Of a stretch of DNA of 64,000 bases, positions 17,375 to 26,710 are shown piece by piece. This DNA is from Cellulomonas sp. NS3 (lineage in GTDB: Bacteria; Actinomycetota; Actinomycetes; Actinomycetales; Cellulomonadaceae), in assembly GCF_024757985.1 (NCBI RefSeq), contig NZ_CP103289.1:3038001-3102000 (forward strand), written 5' to 3'. The number at the start of each line of letters is the position of its first letter. Position 1 is the first letter of the stretch. The notes below the pieces were generated by a model, which saw only the letters and a list, made by a program, of their open reading frames with translations, was not told the origin of the DNA and searched no databases. A program made the position numbers and the translations under genes.

Positions 17375-20300
17375 CCGCCGCCCCCGGCCGCGGGTGCGGG
17401 ACCGGTCACGGTGGCCGCTCGCTCGGACCACGCGCCCCAGCCGACGGAGTTGCGCGCGCGGACCCGCACGACGACGTCCCCGCCACCCGGCACGTCGACC
17501 ACGACCGGCTCGGTGGGGAGTGCCGCGTTGGCGTCGCGGTCGACGCGGTTCCCCCCGCGGAGCACCTCCCACTCGTACTGCTGGACGTCGCGGCCGTTGG
17601 GCTCGGCTGCGCTCCAGCGGAACGCGAGCTTCTCCGCGGACGGGCTCGTCGCGGAGTCGATCCGCGGCGCGCCCGGGGCGCTCGGCTCCCCGGCCCGGGC
17701 GGTCGAGGCAGCCTCGGCGCTCCAGCCGACGGCGTTGGCCACCTGGTAGCGCACGGTGACCTCTCCCTCCTGCGTGAGCGTGGCGGGCGGCGCGCCGTTG
17801 ACCCATCCCCCGCCGTTGACGCGGTAGCGGCGCGCCGTGATCCCGGTGCCGCCGTCGGCCGCGTCCGAGGCGGCCACCGTGACCTGGTCGACCCCGCCCG
17901 TCGCGACGGACAGGTTCGGCGTCTGCGGGACGGTCCGGACGGTGACCGACGGGAACGAGACCGCCTCGCTCCAGATGCCGCGCGAGCTCCGTGCGCGGAT
18001 GGCGAACGAGTAGCCCGACCCGCCCGGCAGGCCCGTCACGGTGTGGCTCGTGGTGCCTCCGCCCACCGAGATCGGCGCCGGGCCGCCGGTGATCTCGTAG
18101 TCGGTGATGACGAAGCCCCGGCCGCCGGCGCTCGCCGGTGGCTGCCACGTGAGCCGGACCGAGGCATCGCCCCACGAGCCACCGTCGACGGCTGTCGCCA
18201 CGGGCGCGCCGGGCGGCTGCGGACCGCTCCAGACCTCCGCGGTGACGGTCCCCCACGCCGACGCGCCGGCCTTGTTGAGCGCGCGCACGCCGATCGAGTA
18301 GACACGGCCCCGCTCGGCGCCGGGGATCCGGTACGCCAGCTCGCCGCCCACCGCGACCGGGGCACCGCCGTCGACCGCGACCTCGTAGCCACGCACCGGG
18401 TCCCCGTTGTTCGCGGGCGGCGCCCACGTCACGACGATCTCGGGCTCGCTCGACCAGCCGGTCTCGCCGGAGGTCGCGGTCGGCGCCGGCGCGTCGGGCG
18501 CCTTCGCCGGGACGATCGTCGCCGACGACGGCCCCCACCCGCTCGGCTCGGGTGCCCGGTTCTGCGCGCGCACCCGCACCGTGTACGCCGTGCCGTTCTG
18601 CAGGCCGGTGAACCGCTGCGTGAGCGTCGACGTCGTGACCGAGGCGGGACCGTTCACCGGCGCCGGGGTGATCTCGAGCGTGTAGCTCGTGATCGGCGAC
18701 CCGGTGCTGCGCGGGGCCTCCCAGCGGACCGTGAGCTCGCGGTCCCCGGTCGCGACCTCGACGGGCGCGCCCGGCGGGTCCGGCACGGCGTCCGGGCGGG
18801 CCGGCGCCGACGCGGGGCTCGGGTCGGACCAGTCGACGGCGTTCTGCGCCGCGACCGTGAAGGTGTACTCGGTGTCGTTGGTGAGGTTGTCGATCGTGCA
18901 CGTCGTGCTCGCGCACGCCCGGACGGCACCGCCCGGGTTGGCGACGACCCGGTAGCCGGTGATGGGCGCGCCGCGGTCCCCGGGGGCGTCCCACGCGAGG
19001 ACGACCGTCCGGTCGCGCACCTCGACGACGCGCGGGGCGCGGGGCGCCTCGGGCTTGCCGCGCACGGAGACGGTGATGCGGCCCTCGACCTCGCGGTCGG
19101 GGTCACCCGTGGCGTCGCGCACCCGGAAGCGCGTGACCATGGTGCCCTGGAAGTCGGGGCCCGGACGCACCGAGACGGTGCTCGACGTCGCGCTCGCGGT
19201 GCCCGCCACCGGGGTCTCGACGCTCGCGCCCACGACCGTGAGCTCACCGTCCGGGAACGGGTTGAACGCGCCCTCGAGCACGTTCACGACCGTCTCCCGG
19301 CCCTGCACGCCGTCCGTGATCGTGCGGTCGAGCACGCGGGCGAGCGACCGCGTGCTCGCGGTCACGCGGAGGTCGACCTGCGCGTCCATCGAGCCCGAGC
19401 GGCCGTAGCCGATCTTCACCGCGAGCGAGCCGAGCGTGCCCTTGGGGGTCGTGCGCGCCGCGGAGACCCGCAGCGTGCTGCCCTCGAGGGTCGCGGTGAA
19501 GCCCGCCGGGACGGCCGAGGTGAGCTGGTAGGTGTACGGCGTCGTCGTGGTCGTCTCGCCCTCGGGGCCCCGCGTGAGCGCCCGGAGGTCCACCGCGAGC
19601 GGCGCCTCGCCGGGGCCCATGTCGAGCGTCGTCGGCTCGAACATGGGCGGGTGGTCGTCGAGCGCGTAGACCGTGATCGAGAGCGTGATGACCGACGTCC
19701 GGCCGTCCGCGTCCCCGGCGCTCGTCCGGTCGGTGACCGGGACCGTGATCGACGCCGGCCCGGCGTACCCCGCGGCCGACTGGAAGCGCAGCGTCGTGGC
19801 GTCCTTGACGAGCGCCGTGCCGTCGGACTTGGTCGCGGTCACGGCCGCCGGGTCGGCGACGCTCGCGGTGCGGCCGGGCGCGACCTGCACCTGCTCGTCG
19901 AGCGGGATCTCGAGCGGCTCGCCCGAGGCGACACGGAGCTCGGGCGCCTTGGGCCGCGGCGTCGGCGGGAAGAACCCGAGGGCCGGGACCGTGATGAACG
20001 CGTACGACGAGACCCGGTCCGCCTGCGGGGAGACGTTGGTCAGCAGGTAGGGCACCGTCTGGGCGTGGTCGACGAGCGTCACGACCACGTTGCCCTGCGG
20101 CGTCACGGTCGCGACCTCGGACGCCGAGCGGGGCACCGAGACCTCGAGGTCGCTCAGCGGGCCGCTCGGGTTCTGCGCGACCTCGAGGACGTCGACCTCG
20201 ACGCTCTCGCGGCCGATCGTGTCGATCGGGGGCACGACGACGTCCTGCGCGATCGGCGGCAGGACCGTCGCGTCGCCCGCGACCGTCACGGTCAGCACGG

Positions 20301-23300
20301 CGGTCGCGCGCCCGCCGCGGATGTTGGTCGCGGTGTAGACGATCTGCAGCACCACGGGCTCGTCAGGCGCCTGCACGAGGATCCGGCGGCCCTCGACGCG
20401 CGCGTCGACCCCCTCGGCCGTCTCGAGCTCGGTCTCGAGGCTCAGCTCGCCGCCGTTGGGGTCGACGTCGTTCGCGAGCACGCGCACCTCGACGCGCTCG
20501 CCCGGGCGGACCTGCACGGCGTCGTCGCGGGCCACGACCGGCACGGTCGTCGTCGGCCGCGGGCTGATCCCGACGCGGATCGTCGCGACCGCGCGCTGGC
20601 CGACCCAGTCCTCGACCGCGTAGGTGAAGGTGTCCGTCCCGAGCTCGCCCGGCAGCGCCTCGTACTCGAGCCAGTCGGCCCCGACGTCGACGATGCGGCC
20701 CTTGGTCGGCGCGAGCGCGGCCCCGAGGAGCGTGACGCCGTCGCCGTCGTCGTCGATGCCGACGAGCGGCACGGGGATCCGGATCGTCTCGCTCTCGAAG
20801 ACGCGGGCGGTCAGGTCGCGCGGGCGCGGCGGCGCCTTCGTGGTCGCGTCCGACTCGTGCACGCGCACGGTGAGCGTCGCCGCGGTCGTGTTGCCGAGGG
20901 CGTCCCGGACGGCGAACGTCGCGTGCGCGGTGAGCGCGGACTCGGGCGCCTGGTAGCGCAGCACGTCCCCCGACACGAAGAGCAGGCCCTGGCCCTCACC
21001 GAGCGGCTCGGCGAGCTCGGGGACGAGCGTGAGGCGGTCGCCGTCGGGGTCGTAGGCGTCCTCGAGCACCGGCACGGTCACGACGCCGCCCGTGCGCACG
21101 GAGACCTCGACGTTCTCCACGACGGGCGGCTGGTTCGTCGCGGACGGCGGCACGGGGTGCACCGCGATCTCGCTCGTCGCGGTCGTCGTGCCGTTCGAGA
21201 CGACGTACCGGACGGACACCGGGGCCTCGAGCGTGCGCGTCGCCGAGATCTGCACGAGCTGGTGGCCGATCACGGCGATACGGAGCCCGGAGTCCGCCGG
21301 AGCCTCGACCGACTGCACGACGAGCACGCCGCCCGCCGGGTCGGTGTCGTTCGCGAGCGGGTCGACCGTGACCTCGCCTCCCGCGGGCAGGTACGCACGG
21401 TCGCGCACGGCCACCGGCGGCTGGACCTCGGACGGCCACTCGCGCACGTCGACGCGCGCGAGCCCGGTCGCCTGCTGCGGCGGCGCGGCGACCACGAACG
21501 GCACGTAGTACGTCCCGGGCCGCGCGGCGCTCACCGTGAACGTGCCGGCCGCGAGGTCGGTCGTGATGGTCAGGCCCGCGACCTCCTCGACGCCCGCGAG
21601 CCGCACGGGCTCGGCCGACGAGCTGCGCACCGCGGCGAGCGGCTGCACGAGCGCGGGCAGGTCGACGTAGGTCACGACGTGCACCGGGTCGACCTGCGGC
21701 GCGAGGGAGCCGGCCGCGCGGACATCGACCTCGAGCACGCCCTCGGCCGTCTCGACGCCGTCGGTCACCGTGAGACGCACCTGCGTGCGCCCGAGGGCCC
21801 CGCCCTCCGCGCGGAACGTCACGGAGCCGTCCTGCCGGAAGCTCACGCCGCCGCCGTCGGAGGCCGCACCGACGAGCACGAGGTCGTCGCCGTCGGGGTC
21901 CGTGAAGTCGGCGAGCGCGTTGTAGGTGGCCTGGGCGCCCTGCTCGACGCGCATCGACCCCGTCCGGACCTGCACCGGCGCGTCGTTCACGCCGTCCTCG
22001 CGCACCGTCAGCGTCACGCTCGCGGTCGAGGGTGCGCTCGTCCCGCGCCCGTCGGTGATCGTGTAGGTGAACGTCGCGCTCCCGGTGGCGTCGGGCGCGA
22101 CGGTCAGCTGCAGCGAGCGCCCGCCGTAGATCGCCTCGAGGCGCCCGAACTCCTCGGGCACCGGGTCGAACTCGCTCACCGCGAGGATGCCGCAGTCCGA
22201 CGAGGAGTCGTTGTCGATGACGGGCAGGATCGTCGCGCGGCCCGGACGGACCCCGAAGTCGTCGTCCTGGGCGGTCGGCGGCGCGGACTGCGTACCGCAC
22301 TCCGCGACGAGGTCCTGCGTGGTCTCGGTGCCCTCGGCGTCCTCCTGCTCCTCCTCGAGCTCCTCCTCGGGGACGATGTCCTCCCAGTTGGGCTCGCGCA
22401 GCGCGGTGTCCTCGAGCGGCATCCACACGCGCCCGCGCAGCGTGTCGTTCAGGACGACGGCCCCGCGGTTGACCCGGAACGTCAGCTCGTCCTGCGACGA
22501 CATGTCCTCGAGGTCCTCGACCTGCGGCCGGGAGCCGCCGTCGCACACGCGCAGGTAGCTGCCCGTCGCGGACGCCCACGCGGCGTGCGCGCAGTCCCGC
22601 ACGCGCACGGGCGCGGCCGGACGGCCCGTGCCGCCGGTGAGGCGCTCGACCGGGTCGCCGCCGCCGAGCGGGACCTCCAGCAGCGCCGTGCGGCTCGCGA
22701 CGAGCGCGTCGTCCGCGGCGGGCCCCGGCTGCTGCAGCACGAGGTCGTCGCCCTCGAGCTCGACCTCCCCGCGCAGGGTCACGAGGGTCGACCCGTCGAG
22801 CCCCACGGGCTCGTCACCGACCGCGGTGAGCGTCTCGACGCCCGTCCCGAACGAGCCGACGGGCTCGACGACCGGTGCGCCGGCCTCGAGCCGCACGCGC
22901 GTGACGTCGCCGGTCGCGCCGTCGACCCCGAGCGCGACCCCGTCGCGGGTCACGACGACACGGCCGCCGTCCCCGAGCTCGAGGTCCGGCTGGTCGGACG
23001 AGACGCGCAGCGCGTCGAGGGTCTCGAACGGGCGCACCCAGGCGTTGCCGCCGGAGTCGAGGACCGCGACGGTCCCGCCGCCCATCCATGCGGACGCCCC
23101 GCCCGGGACGGGCACCTGCGCGACGAGGGTCACGCTCGCCGGGTCGACCACCGAGACGCTGCCGGGCTCGACGAGGAGCACGTCGCCCGCGTCCTGGAGC
23201 ACGTCGAACTCGTTGCCGGCCGTGACCAGGCCCGAGTTGAGCTCCTCGACCTGCGTGTTGAAACGGCCGAGCTTGAGCTGGCTCGTCGCGGTGAGCCACA

Positions 23301-23433
23301 CGCCGCCGTCGTTGAGGTCGACGCGCGCGAGCGGGTAGCCGGGGTTGACGAGCGCGAGCACCGCGAGGACGACGGGCACGGTCACGACGGCCGCGGCGGA
23401 GACGGTGCGCCGACGCACGGAGGCGAGCCTCAT
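17371..23433 (-). CDS. Giant surface protein with Ig-like/cadherin-like and fibronectin type III repeats
   Basis: 2020 residues. An N-terminal signal-anchor (TVSAAAVVTVPVVLAVLALV, about residues 10-29) is followed by a region to about residue 350 that resembles the propeller proteins of this locus. A Glu-rich linker (EELEEEQEDAEGTE) leads to about nine or ten Ig/cadherin-like repeats with the recurrent pattern VRPGERVEVRVLANDVDPNGG. About six Fn3 domains complete the protein (PITGYRVVANPGG, YTVRVRAQN, YSIGVRALNKAG and similar). No LPXTG sorting signal is present; the C-terminus is Gly-rich, so it is probably tethered by its N-terminal span and extends through the wall. Start and stop both overlap neighbours (kinase and MoxR). 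The likely role is adhesion, or sensing paired with the kinase. Confidence 0.88.
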   Translation of the reverse strand: MRLASVRRRTVSAAAVVTVPVVLAVLALVNPGYPLARVDLNDGGVWLTATSQLKLGRFNTQVEELNSGLVTAGNEFDVLQDAGDVLLVEPGSVSVVDPASVTLVAQVPVPGGASAWMGGGTVAVLDSGGNAWVRPFETLDALRVSSDQPDLELGDGGRVVVTRDGVALGVDGATGDVTRVRLEAGAPVVEPVGSFGTGVETLTAVGDEPVGLDGSTLVTLRGEVELEGDDLVLQQPGPAADDALVASRTALLEVPLGGGDPVERLTGGTGRPAAPVRVRDCAHAAWASATGSYLRVCDGGSRPQVEDLEDMSSQDELTFRVNRGAVVLNDTLRGRVWMPLEDTALREPNWEDIVPEEELEEEQEDAEGTETTQDLVAECGTQSAPPTAQDDDFGVRPGRATILPVIDNDSSSDCGILAVSEFDPVPEEFGRLEAIYGGRSLQLTVAPDATGSATFTYTITDGRGTSAPSTASVTLTVREDGVNDAPVQVRTGSMRVEQGAQATYNALADFTDPDGDDLVLVGAASDGGGVSFRQDGSVTFRAEGGALGRTQVRLTVTDGVETAEGVLEVDVRAAGSLAPQVDPVHVVTYVDLPALVQPLAAVRSSSAEPVRLAGVEEVAGLTITTDLAAGTFTVSAARPGTYYVPFVVAAPPQQATGLARVDVREWPSEVQPPVAVRDRAYLPAGGEVTVDPLANDTDPAGGVLVVQSVEAPADSGLRIAVIGHQLVQISATRTLEAPVSVRYVVSNGTTTATSEIAVHPVPPSATNQPPVVENVEVSVRTGGVVTVPVLEDAYDPDGDRLTLVPELAEPLGEGQGLLFVSGDVLRYQAPESALTAHATFAVRDALGNTTAATLTVRVHESDATTKAPPRPRDLTARVFESETIRIPVPLVGIDDDGDGVTLLGAALAPTKGRIVDVGADWLEYEALPGELGTDTFTYAVEDWVGQRAVATIRVGISPRPTTTVPVVARDDAVQVRPGERVEVRVLANDVDPNGGELSLETELETAEGVDARVEGRRILVQAPDEPVVLQIVYTATNIRGGRATAVLTVTVAGDATVLPPIAQDVVVPPIDTIGRESVEVDVLEVAQNPSGPLSDLEVSVPRSASEVATVTPQGNVVVTLVDHAQTVPYLLTNVSPQADRVSSYAFITVPALGFFPPTPRPKAPELRVASGEPLEIPLDEQVQVAPGRTASVADPAAVTATKSDGTALVKDATTLRFQSAAGYAGPASITVPVTDRTSAGDADGRTSVITLSITVYALDDHPPMFEPTTLDMGPGEAPLAVDLRALTRGPEGETTTTTPYTYQLTSAVPAGFTATLEGSTLRVSAARTTPKGTLGSLAVKIGYGRSGSMDAQVDLRVTASTRSLARVLDRTITDGVQGRETVVNVLEGAFNPFPDGELTVVGASVETPVAGTASATSSTVSVRPGPDFQGTMVTRFRVRDATGDPDREVEGRITVSVRGKPEAPRAPRVVEVRDRTVVLAWDAPGDRGAPITGYRVVANPGGAVRACASTTCTIDNLTNDTEYTFTVAAQNAVDWSDPSPASAPARPDAVPDPPGAPVEVATGDRELTVRWEAPRSTGSPITSYTLEITPAPVNGPASVTTSTLTQRFTGLQNGTAYTVRVRAQNRAPEPSGWGPSSATIVPAKAPDAPAPTATSGETGWSSEPEIVVTWAPPANNGDPVRGYEVAVDGGAPVAVGGELAYRIPGAERGRVYSIGVRALNKAGASAWGTVTAEVWSGPQPPGAPVATAVDGGSWGDASVRLTWQPPASAGGRGFVITDYEITGGPAPISVGGGTTSHTVTGLPGGSGYSFAIRARSSRGIWSEAVSFPSVTVRTVPQTPNLSVATGGVDQVTVAASDAADGGTGITARRYRVNGGGWVNGAPPATLTQEGEVTVRYQVANAVGWSAEAASTARAGEPSAPGAPRIDSATSPSAEKLAFRWSAAEPNGRDVQQYEWEVLRGGNRVDRDANAALPTEPVVVDVPGGGDVVVRVRARNSVGWGAWSERAATVTGPAPAAGGGG

Positions 23434-25106
23434 GGCGCGCACCCCTCGGCGGAACGCGCGGACGCCCCGCCGTCGGACCGCACGATCGACACCTCGACGC
23501 ACACGGGGCTCCCGGTCGCCGCGGCAGCGGGCACCGTGACGGTCGGCTCCTCGACGAGCTCGAGGACGGGCTCGCCGGTCGCGGCTCGCACGCCCCACAA
23601 ATAGTGGTCGCCGTCGACGGGCTCCGGGTTGGTCCAGGTGAACACCACGGCCCCGTCGGCCTGCCGCACGCCGGTGAGGTCCGCGGGAGCCGGGACCGCC
23701 GCCGCGACGCCGCTCGCGGGCGGCTCGAAGCCGGTCGGGTCCTGGGTGGCGGGCGGCGCCGCGGAGTCGCCGAGCGTCAGGGCGACGACCACGACGAGAG
23801 CCCCGAGCACGACGGCGCCGGAGACCAGCCCCGCGACGAGGCGACCGCGTCCGGCCGGCTCCGGGTCGGGCTGCGGGATGAGGATCTCGCGCGCGGCCGT
23901 CTCGGTGCCGAGCTCGTCGGCGAGCGCGCGCCGGCCGGTCGTCGCGGCGCCGGGCGACGGCGGGGTCGACGTGGGCGAGCCGGCGGCGGCGCGCAGCCGG
24001 TGCGCGACCGTCGCGGGGGGCACCGCGGGCACGGCGTCGGGCGAGACGCTCGTGACGGGTCGCAGGCGGGTCCCGTCGTCCTCCGCCGTGCGCAGTGCGC
24101 GGCGGGTGGGACGGACCGGCGGAGCACCCGACGGGTCGATGCTGACCACGGGGCGCAGGCGCGTCCGGTCGTCGCCGTCCTCCTCGCCGGGCCCGTCGGC
24201 GTCCCGCGAGACGCCCGCGGCCGGCACGCGCGCCTCGTCGGTGAGGTCCAGCGGGGTCACCGCGAACCCGAGCTCGGCCTCGACCTGCTGCAGCGAGCGC
24301 GCGAACGCGACCGCGCTCGGGTGCCGGCCCGCGGGCGAGCGGCTCATCGCGCGCGCGAGCACCGCGTCCAGGGTCGCGGGCACGTCCTGGCGGCCCGTCG
24401 GGGGCACGGGCGAGCGCTCGATGCGGCCCACGAGGTCGGCCGCACCGTTCGCGCCGCCGGGGACCTCGAACGGCGTGCGGCCCGCGAGCAGCGAGTAGAC
24501 GGTCGCCGCGAGCGAGTACACGTCGGAGCGCGCGTCGCCGGTCGGCCGCTCGGCGAGCAGCTCGGGCGGCGACCACGGGATCGACATCCCGATCGCCACC
24601 CCGGCGCCGGCCCCGGTGGTCGCCGCGATGCCGAAGTCGGTCAGCGCGGGCCACCCGAAGTCGGTGGTCAGGACGTTCGCGGGCTTGATGTCGCGGTGCA
24701 GGATCCCGGCACGGTGCGCGGTCTCGACCGCCGAGCCGAGGCGCACGCCGATACGCAGCGCCTCCGCGACGGAGATCCGCTCGACGCGGTAGCGCTCCGC
24801 GAGCGCCGGCCCGGAGCAGTACTCCATGACGAGGTACGGGCGCCCGTCGGGCGCGATGTCCGCGTGGAAGATCGTGACGATCGACGGGTGGTGCGAGAGC
24901 TGGGCCATGAGGTTGGCCTCGGTCTGGAACCGCGCGCGCAGGTCGTCGTCGAGCGAGCCCGCGAGCAGCACCTTGACCGCGACGGAGCGCCGCGGCATGT
25001 CCTGCTCGTAGAGGAAGACGTCAGCGAACCCACCGAGGCCGAGCACCCGGACGAACCGGTGCCCGGCGATCCTCGGTGGGGCAGAGGCGACGCGGCGTGC
25101 GGTCAC
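23430..25106 (-). CDS. Transmembrane Ser/Thr protein kinase with extracellular Fn3-like domain
   Basis: 558 residues. The kinase core has glycine loop GLGGFADVF (about 23-31), Lys45 in AVKVLL, HRD at 137-139 in HRDIKPAN and DFG at 157-159, so it should be active. The cytoplasmic juxtamembrane region holds two near-identical acidic-Thr motifs, DDRTRLRPVVS (Thr315) and EDDGTRLRPVTS (Thr346), candidate phospho-docking sites for the FHA proteins next door. A membrane span (LVAGLVSGAVVLGALVVVVALTL, about 423-445) leads to a roughly 100-residue outer domain resembling one Fn3 module (VVFTWTNPEPVDGDHYLWGV) rather than PASTA repeats. GTG at 25106 and the stop both overlap neighbouring genes. Confidence 0.93.
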   Translation of the reverse strand: MTARRVASAPPRIAGHRFVRVLGLGGFADVFLYEQDMPRRSVAVKVLLAGSLDDDLRARFQTEANLMAQLSHHPSIVTIFHADIAPDGRPYLVMEYCSGPALAERYRVERISVAEALRIGVRLGSAVETAHRAGILHRDIKPANVLTTDFGWPALTDFGIAATTGAGAGVAIGMSIPWSPPELLAERPTGDARSDVYSLAATVYSLLAGRTPFEVPGGANGAADLVGRIERSPVPPTGRQDVPATLDAVLARAMSRSPAGRHPSAVAFARSLQQVEAELGFAVTPLDLTDEARVPAAGVSRDADGPGEEDGDDRTRLRPVVSIDPSGAPPVRPTRRALRTAEDDGTRLRPVTSVSPDAVPAVPPATVAHRLRAAAGSPTSTPPSPGAATTGRRALADELGTETAAREILIPQPDPEPAGRGRLVAGLVSGAVVLGALVVVVALTLGDSAAPPATQDPTGFEPPASGVAAAVPAPADLTGVRQADGAVVFTWTNPEPVDGDHYLWGVRAATGEPVLELVEEPTVTVPAAAATGSPVCVEVSIVRSDGGASARSAEGCAP

Positions 25107-26710
25107 GCACCCCGCTCCACGGTGAACGTCACGCCGTCCCCGAGGTCGACGACCTCGCCGGCGGCGACGACCGTCGCCTCGCCGGGGTGCAGACGCCGGG
25201 CACGCTCGCCCGGCCGGGACACCAGGATGCCGTTGGTCGAGTTGAGGTCGGTCACGAGCACGTCGTCGCCCTCGGCGCGGACCTCGGCGTGCGTGCGCGA
25301 GATGTCCTGCTGCGGGCTGGGGACCGTCACGAGGCGCGGGAGCTCGCGGTTCGTGACGCGGGAGACCTGCGGGGCGCGGCCGAGCAGCACCGAGCGGTCG
25401 AGCGCGACGACGAGGCCCGTCGACAGCACGAGCTTGGCGGTCGGGTCGACCTCGGGCGCGACGACGCGGAACGGTCCGGGGACCTCGTCGCCGGCCCACG
25501 AGGGCAGCTGGTCGCGGATCGCGACGAGGTCGCTCGACAGGATCGTGAGCCCGTCGTGGTCGTCGTCGAGGTCGGGGTCGGTCTGCGCGGCGGCCTCGCC
25601 CTGGAGCACGGCCTCCGCGGCGGCCACGACGTCCGCGCCGTAGGTGTCGTCGTCGTCGAGGTCCTCGTCGTCCGGGACGAGCGCGGGGGTCACGACGGCG
25701 TGCTCGGCGGGACGCTCGCTCGCGGGCAGGACCGGCGTCGGCGTCGACCACGTGCGGGCGAGGTCGCCCTGCGGGTCGCGGGCCGGCTCGGGGTCGAGCT
25801 GCTCGTGGGAGGGCGCCGGGGCGTCGACGGCCTGGAACGCGGGCATGGGCAGCTCGGCGACGTGCACGGGGAGCACCGGCACCGACGGCACCGACGTCGC
25901 GCTCGGCAGCGACCCGGCGGCGCCCGACGCGAGCGGCAGCTCGGCCGAGTGCGTCGAGGGCTCGGGCCGGGAGCCCGCGACGGGCTCGTCCGACGGCTCG
26001 ACGTGCACCGGCTCGGCGTGGACCGGCTCGGCCTGCACCGGCCCGGCGTGGACCGGCGTCGCGAGGTCGACGGCACCATGGGGCGCGGCGCCGGCCGTCA
26101 CCGGTGCGTCGTCCGGCACCGGTGCGGCCGCCGGGGTCTCGACGCCGGTGCCCGTCGCGGTCCCGTCGGTCGCGCTCGCGCCGGCGGCCACCGCCGCAGC
26201 ACCGGCCTCGCCCGTCGTCTCGACCGGCACGGACGCCGGGGCAGCCTCGGCGTCAGCCGCGTCGTCGCGCACGGCGAGCGGGACCCGCACCGCGGACGCG
26301 CGCACGACGCCGCTCACGACCGGCAGCGCCTCGACGGCGGTCCACGCGCCGGCACCGGCGACGCGCACGGTCACCACGTCGGCGCCCTCGGCGACCCGCT
26401 CGGACCACGTCGTGACCTCGCCCGCGGCGAGCACGGAGGCCCCGTCGGGCCCGCTGACCTCGACCTCGACCGGGCCGCGCAGCGCGGCGTGCACCCGCCC
26501 GCCGGTGAGGTCGACGAGCGCGAACGGCTGGAGCCGCGCGATGCCGCCGGTCAGCAGCACCTCGAGCTGGTCCGCGAGGCCGCCGTCGGCGGGCACGGCG
26601 TCCCACACGGCCCGCACCACGGAGGGCGGCGTGGTCGGCGCGAGCAGCGCCACGACCCCGCCTGCGACGACCGCGTGCCAGTCTCCGGGGGTGTACTCGG
26701 GCACGATCAC
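25103..26710 (-). CDS. FHA domain protein with long disordered linker
   Basis: 535 residues from GTG 26710, which overlaps the phosphatase stop (GTGA). The N-terminal part (about 1-150) is a small folded domain of unknown family (VIVPEYTPGDWHAVVAGGVVALL). A long Ala/Pro/Val/Glu-rich low-complexity linker follows, including His-containing repeats of the type VHAEPVH. The C-terminal FHA domain shows LLGRAP, the phosphothreonine-binding ISRTHAEV and LNSTNGILV. Just before it are acidic stretches (DDEDLDDDDTYG) and DGLTILSSDL, which could be phosphorylated. It overlaps the kinase start, so kinase, FHA adaptor and phosphatase form a compact signalling module. The partner it binds is inferred, not shown. 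Confidence 0.87.
   Translation of the reverse strand: MIVPEYTPGDWHAVVAGGVVALLAPTTPPSVVRAVWDAVPADGGLADQLEVLLTGGIARLQPFALVDLTGGRVHAALRGPVEVEVSGPDGASVLAAGEVTTWSERVAEGADVVTVRVAGAGAWTAVEALPVVSGVVRASAVRVPLAVRDDAADAEAAPASVPVETTGEAGAAAVAAGASATDGTATGTGVETPAAAPVPDDAPVTAGAAPHGAVDLATPVHAGPVQAEPVHAEPVHVEPSDEPVAGSRPEPSTHSAELPLASGAAGSLPSATSVPSVPVLPVHVAELPMPAFQAVDAPAPSHEQLDPEPARDPQGDLARTWSTPTPVLPASERPAEHAVVTPALVPDDEDLDDDDTYGADVVAAAEAVLQGEAAAQTDPDLDDDHDGLTILSSDLVAIRDQLPSWAGDEVPGPFRVVAPEVDPTAKLVLSTGLVVALDRSVLLGRAPQVSRVTNRELPRLVTVPSPQQDISRTHAEVRAEGDDVLVTDLNSTNGILVSRPGERARRLHPGEATVVAAGEVVDLGDGVTFTVERGA

Noticed and set aside
18043-23604. An uninterrupted plus-strand frame of about 1850 codons
   Set aside because: It is the antisense shadow of the Ig/Fn3 gene. 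High GC removes stop codons from the opposite strand; its translation is Arg/Gly/Asp-rich with no recognisable domain.
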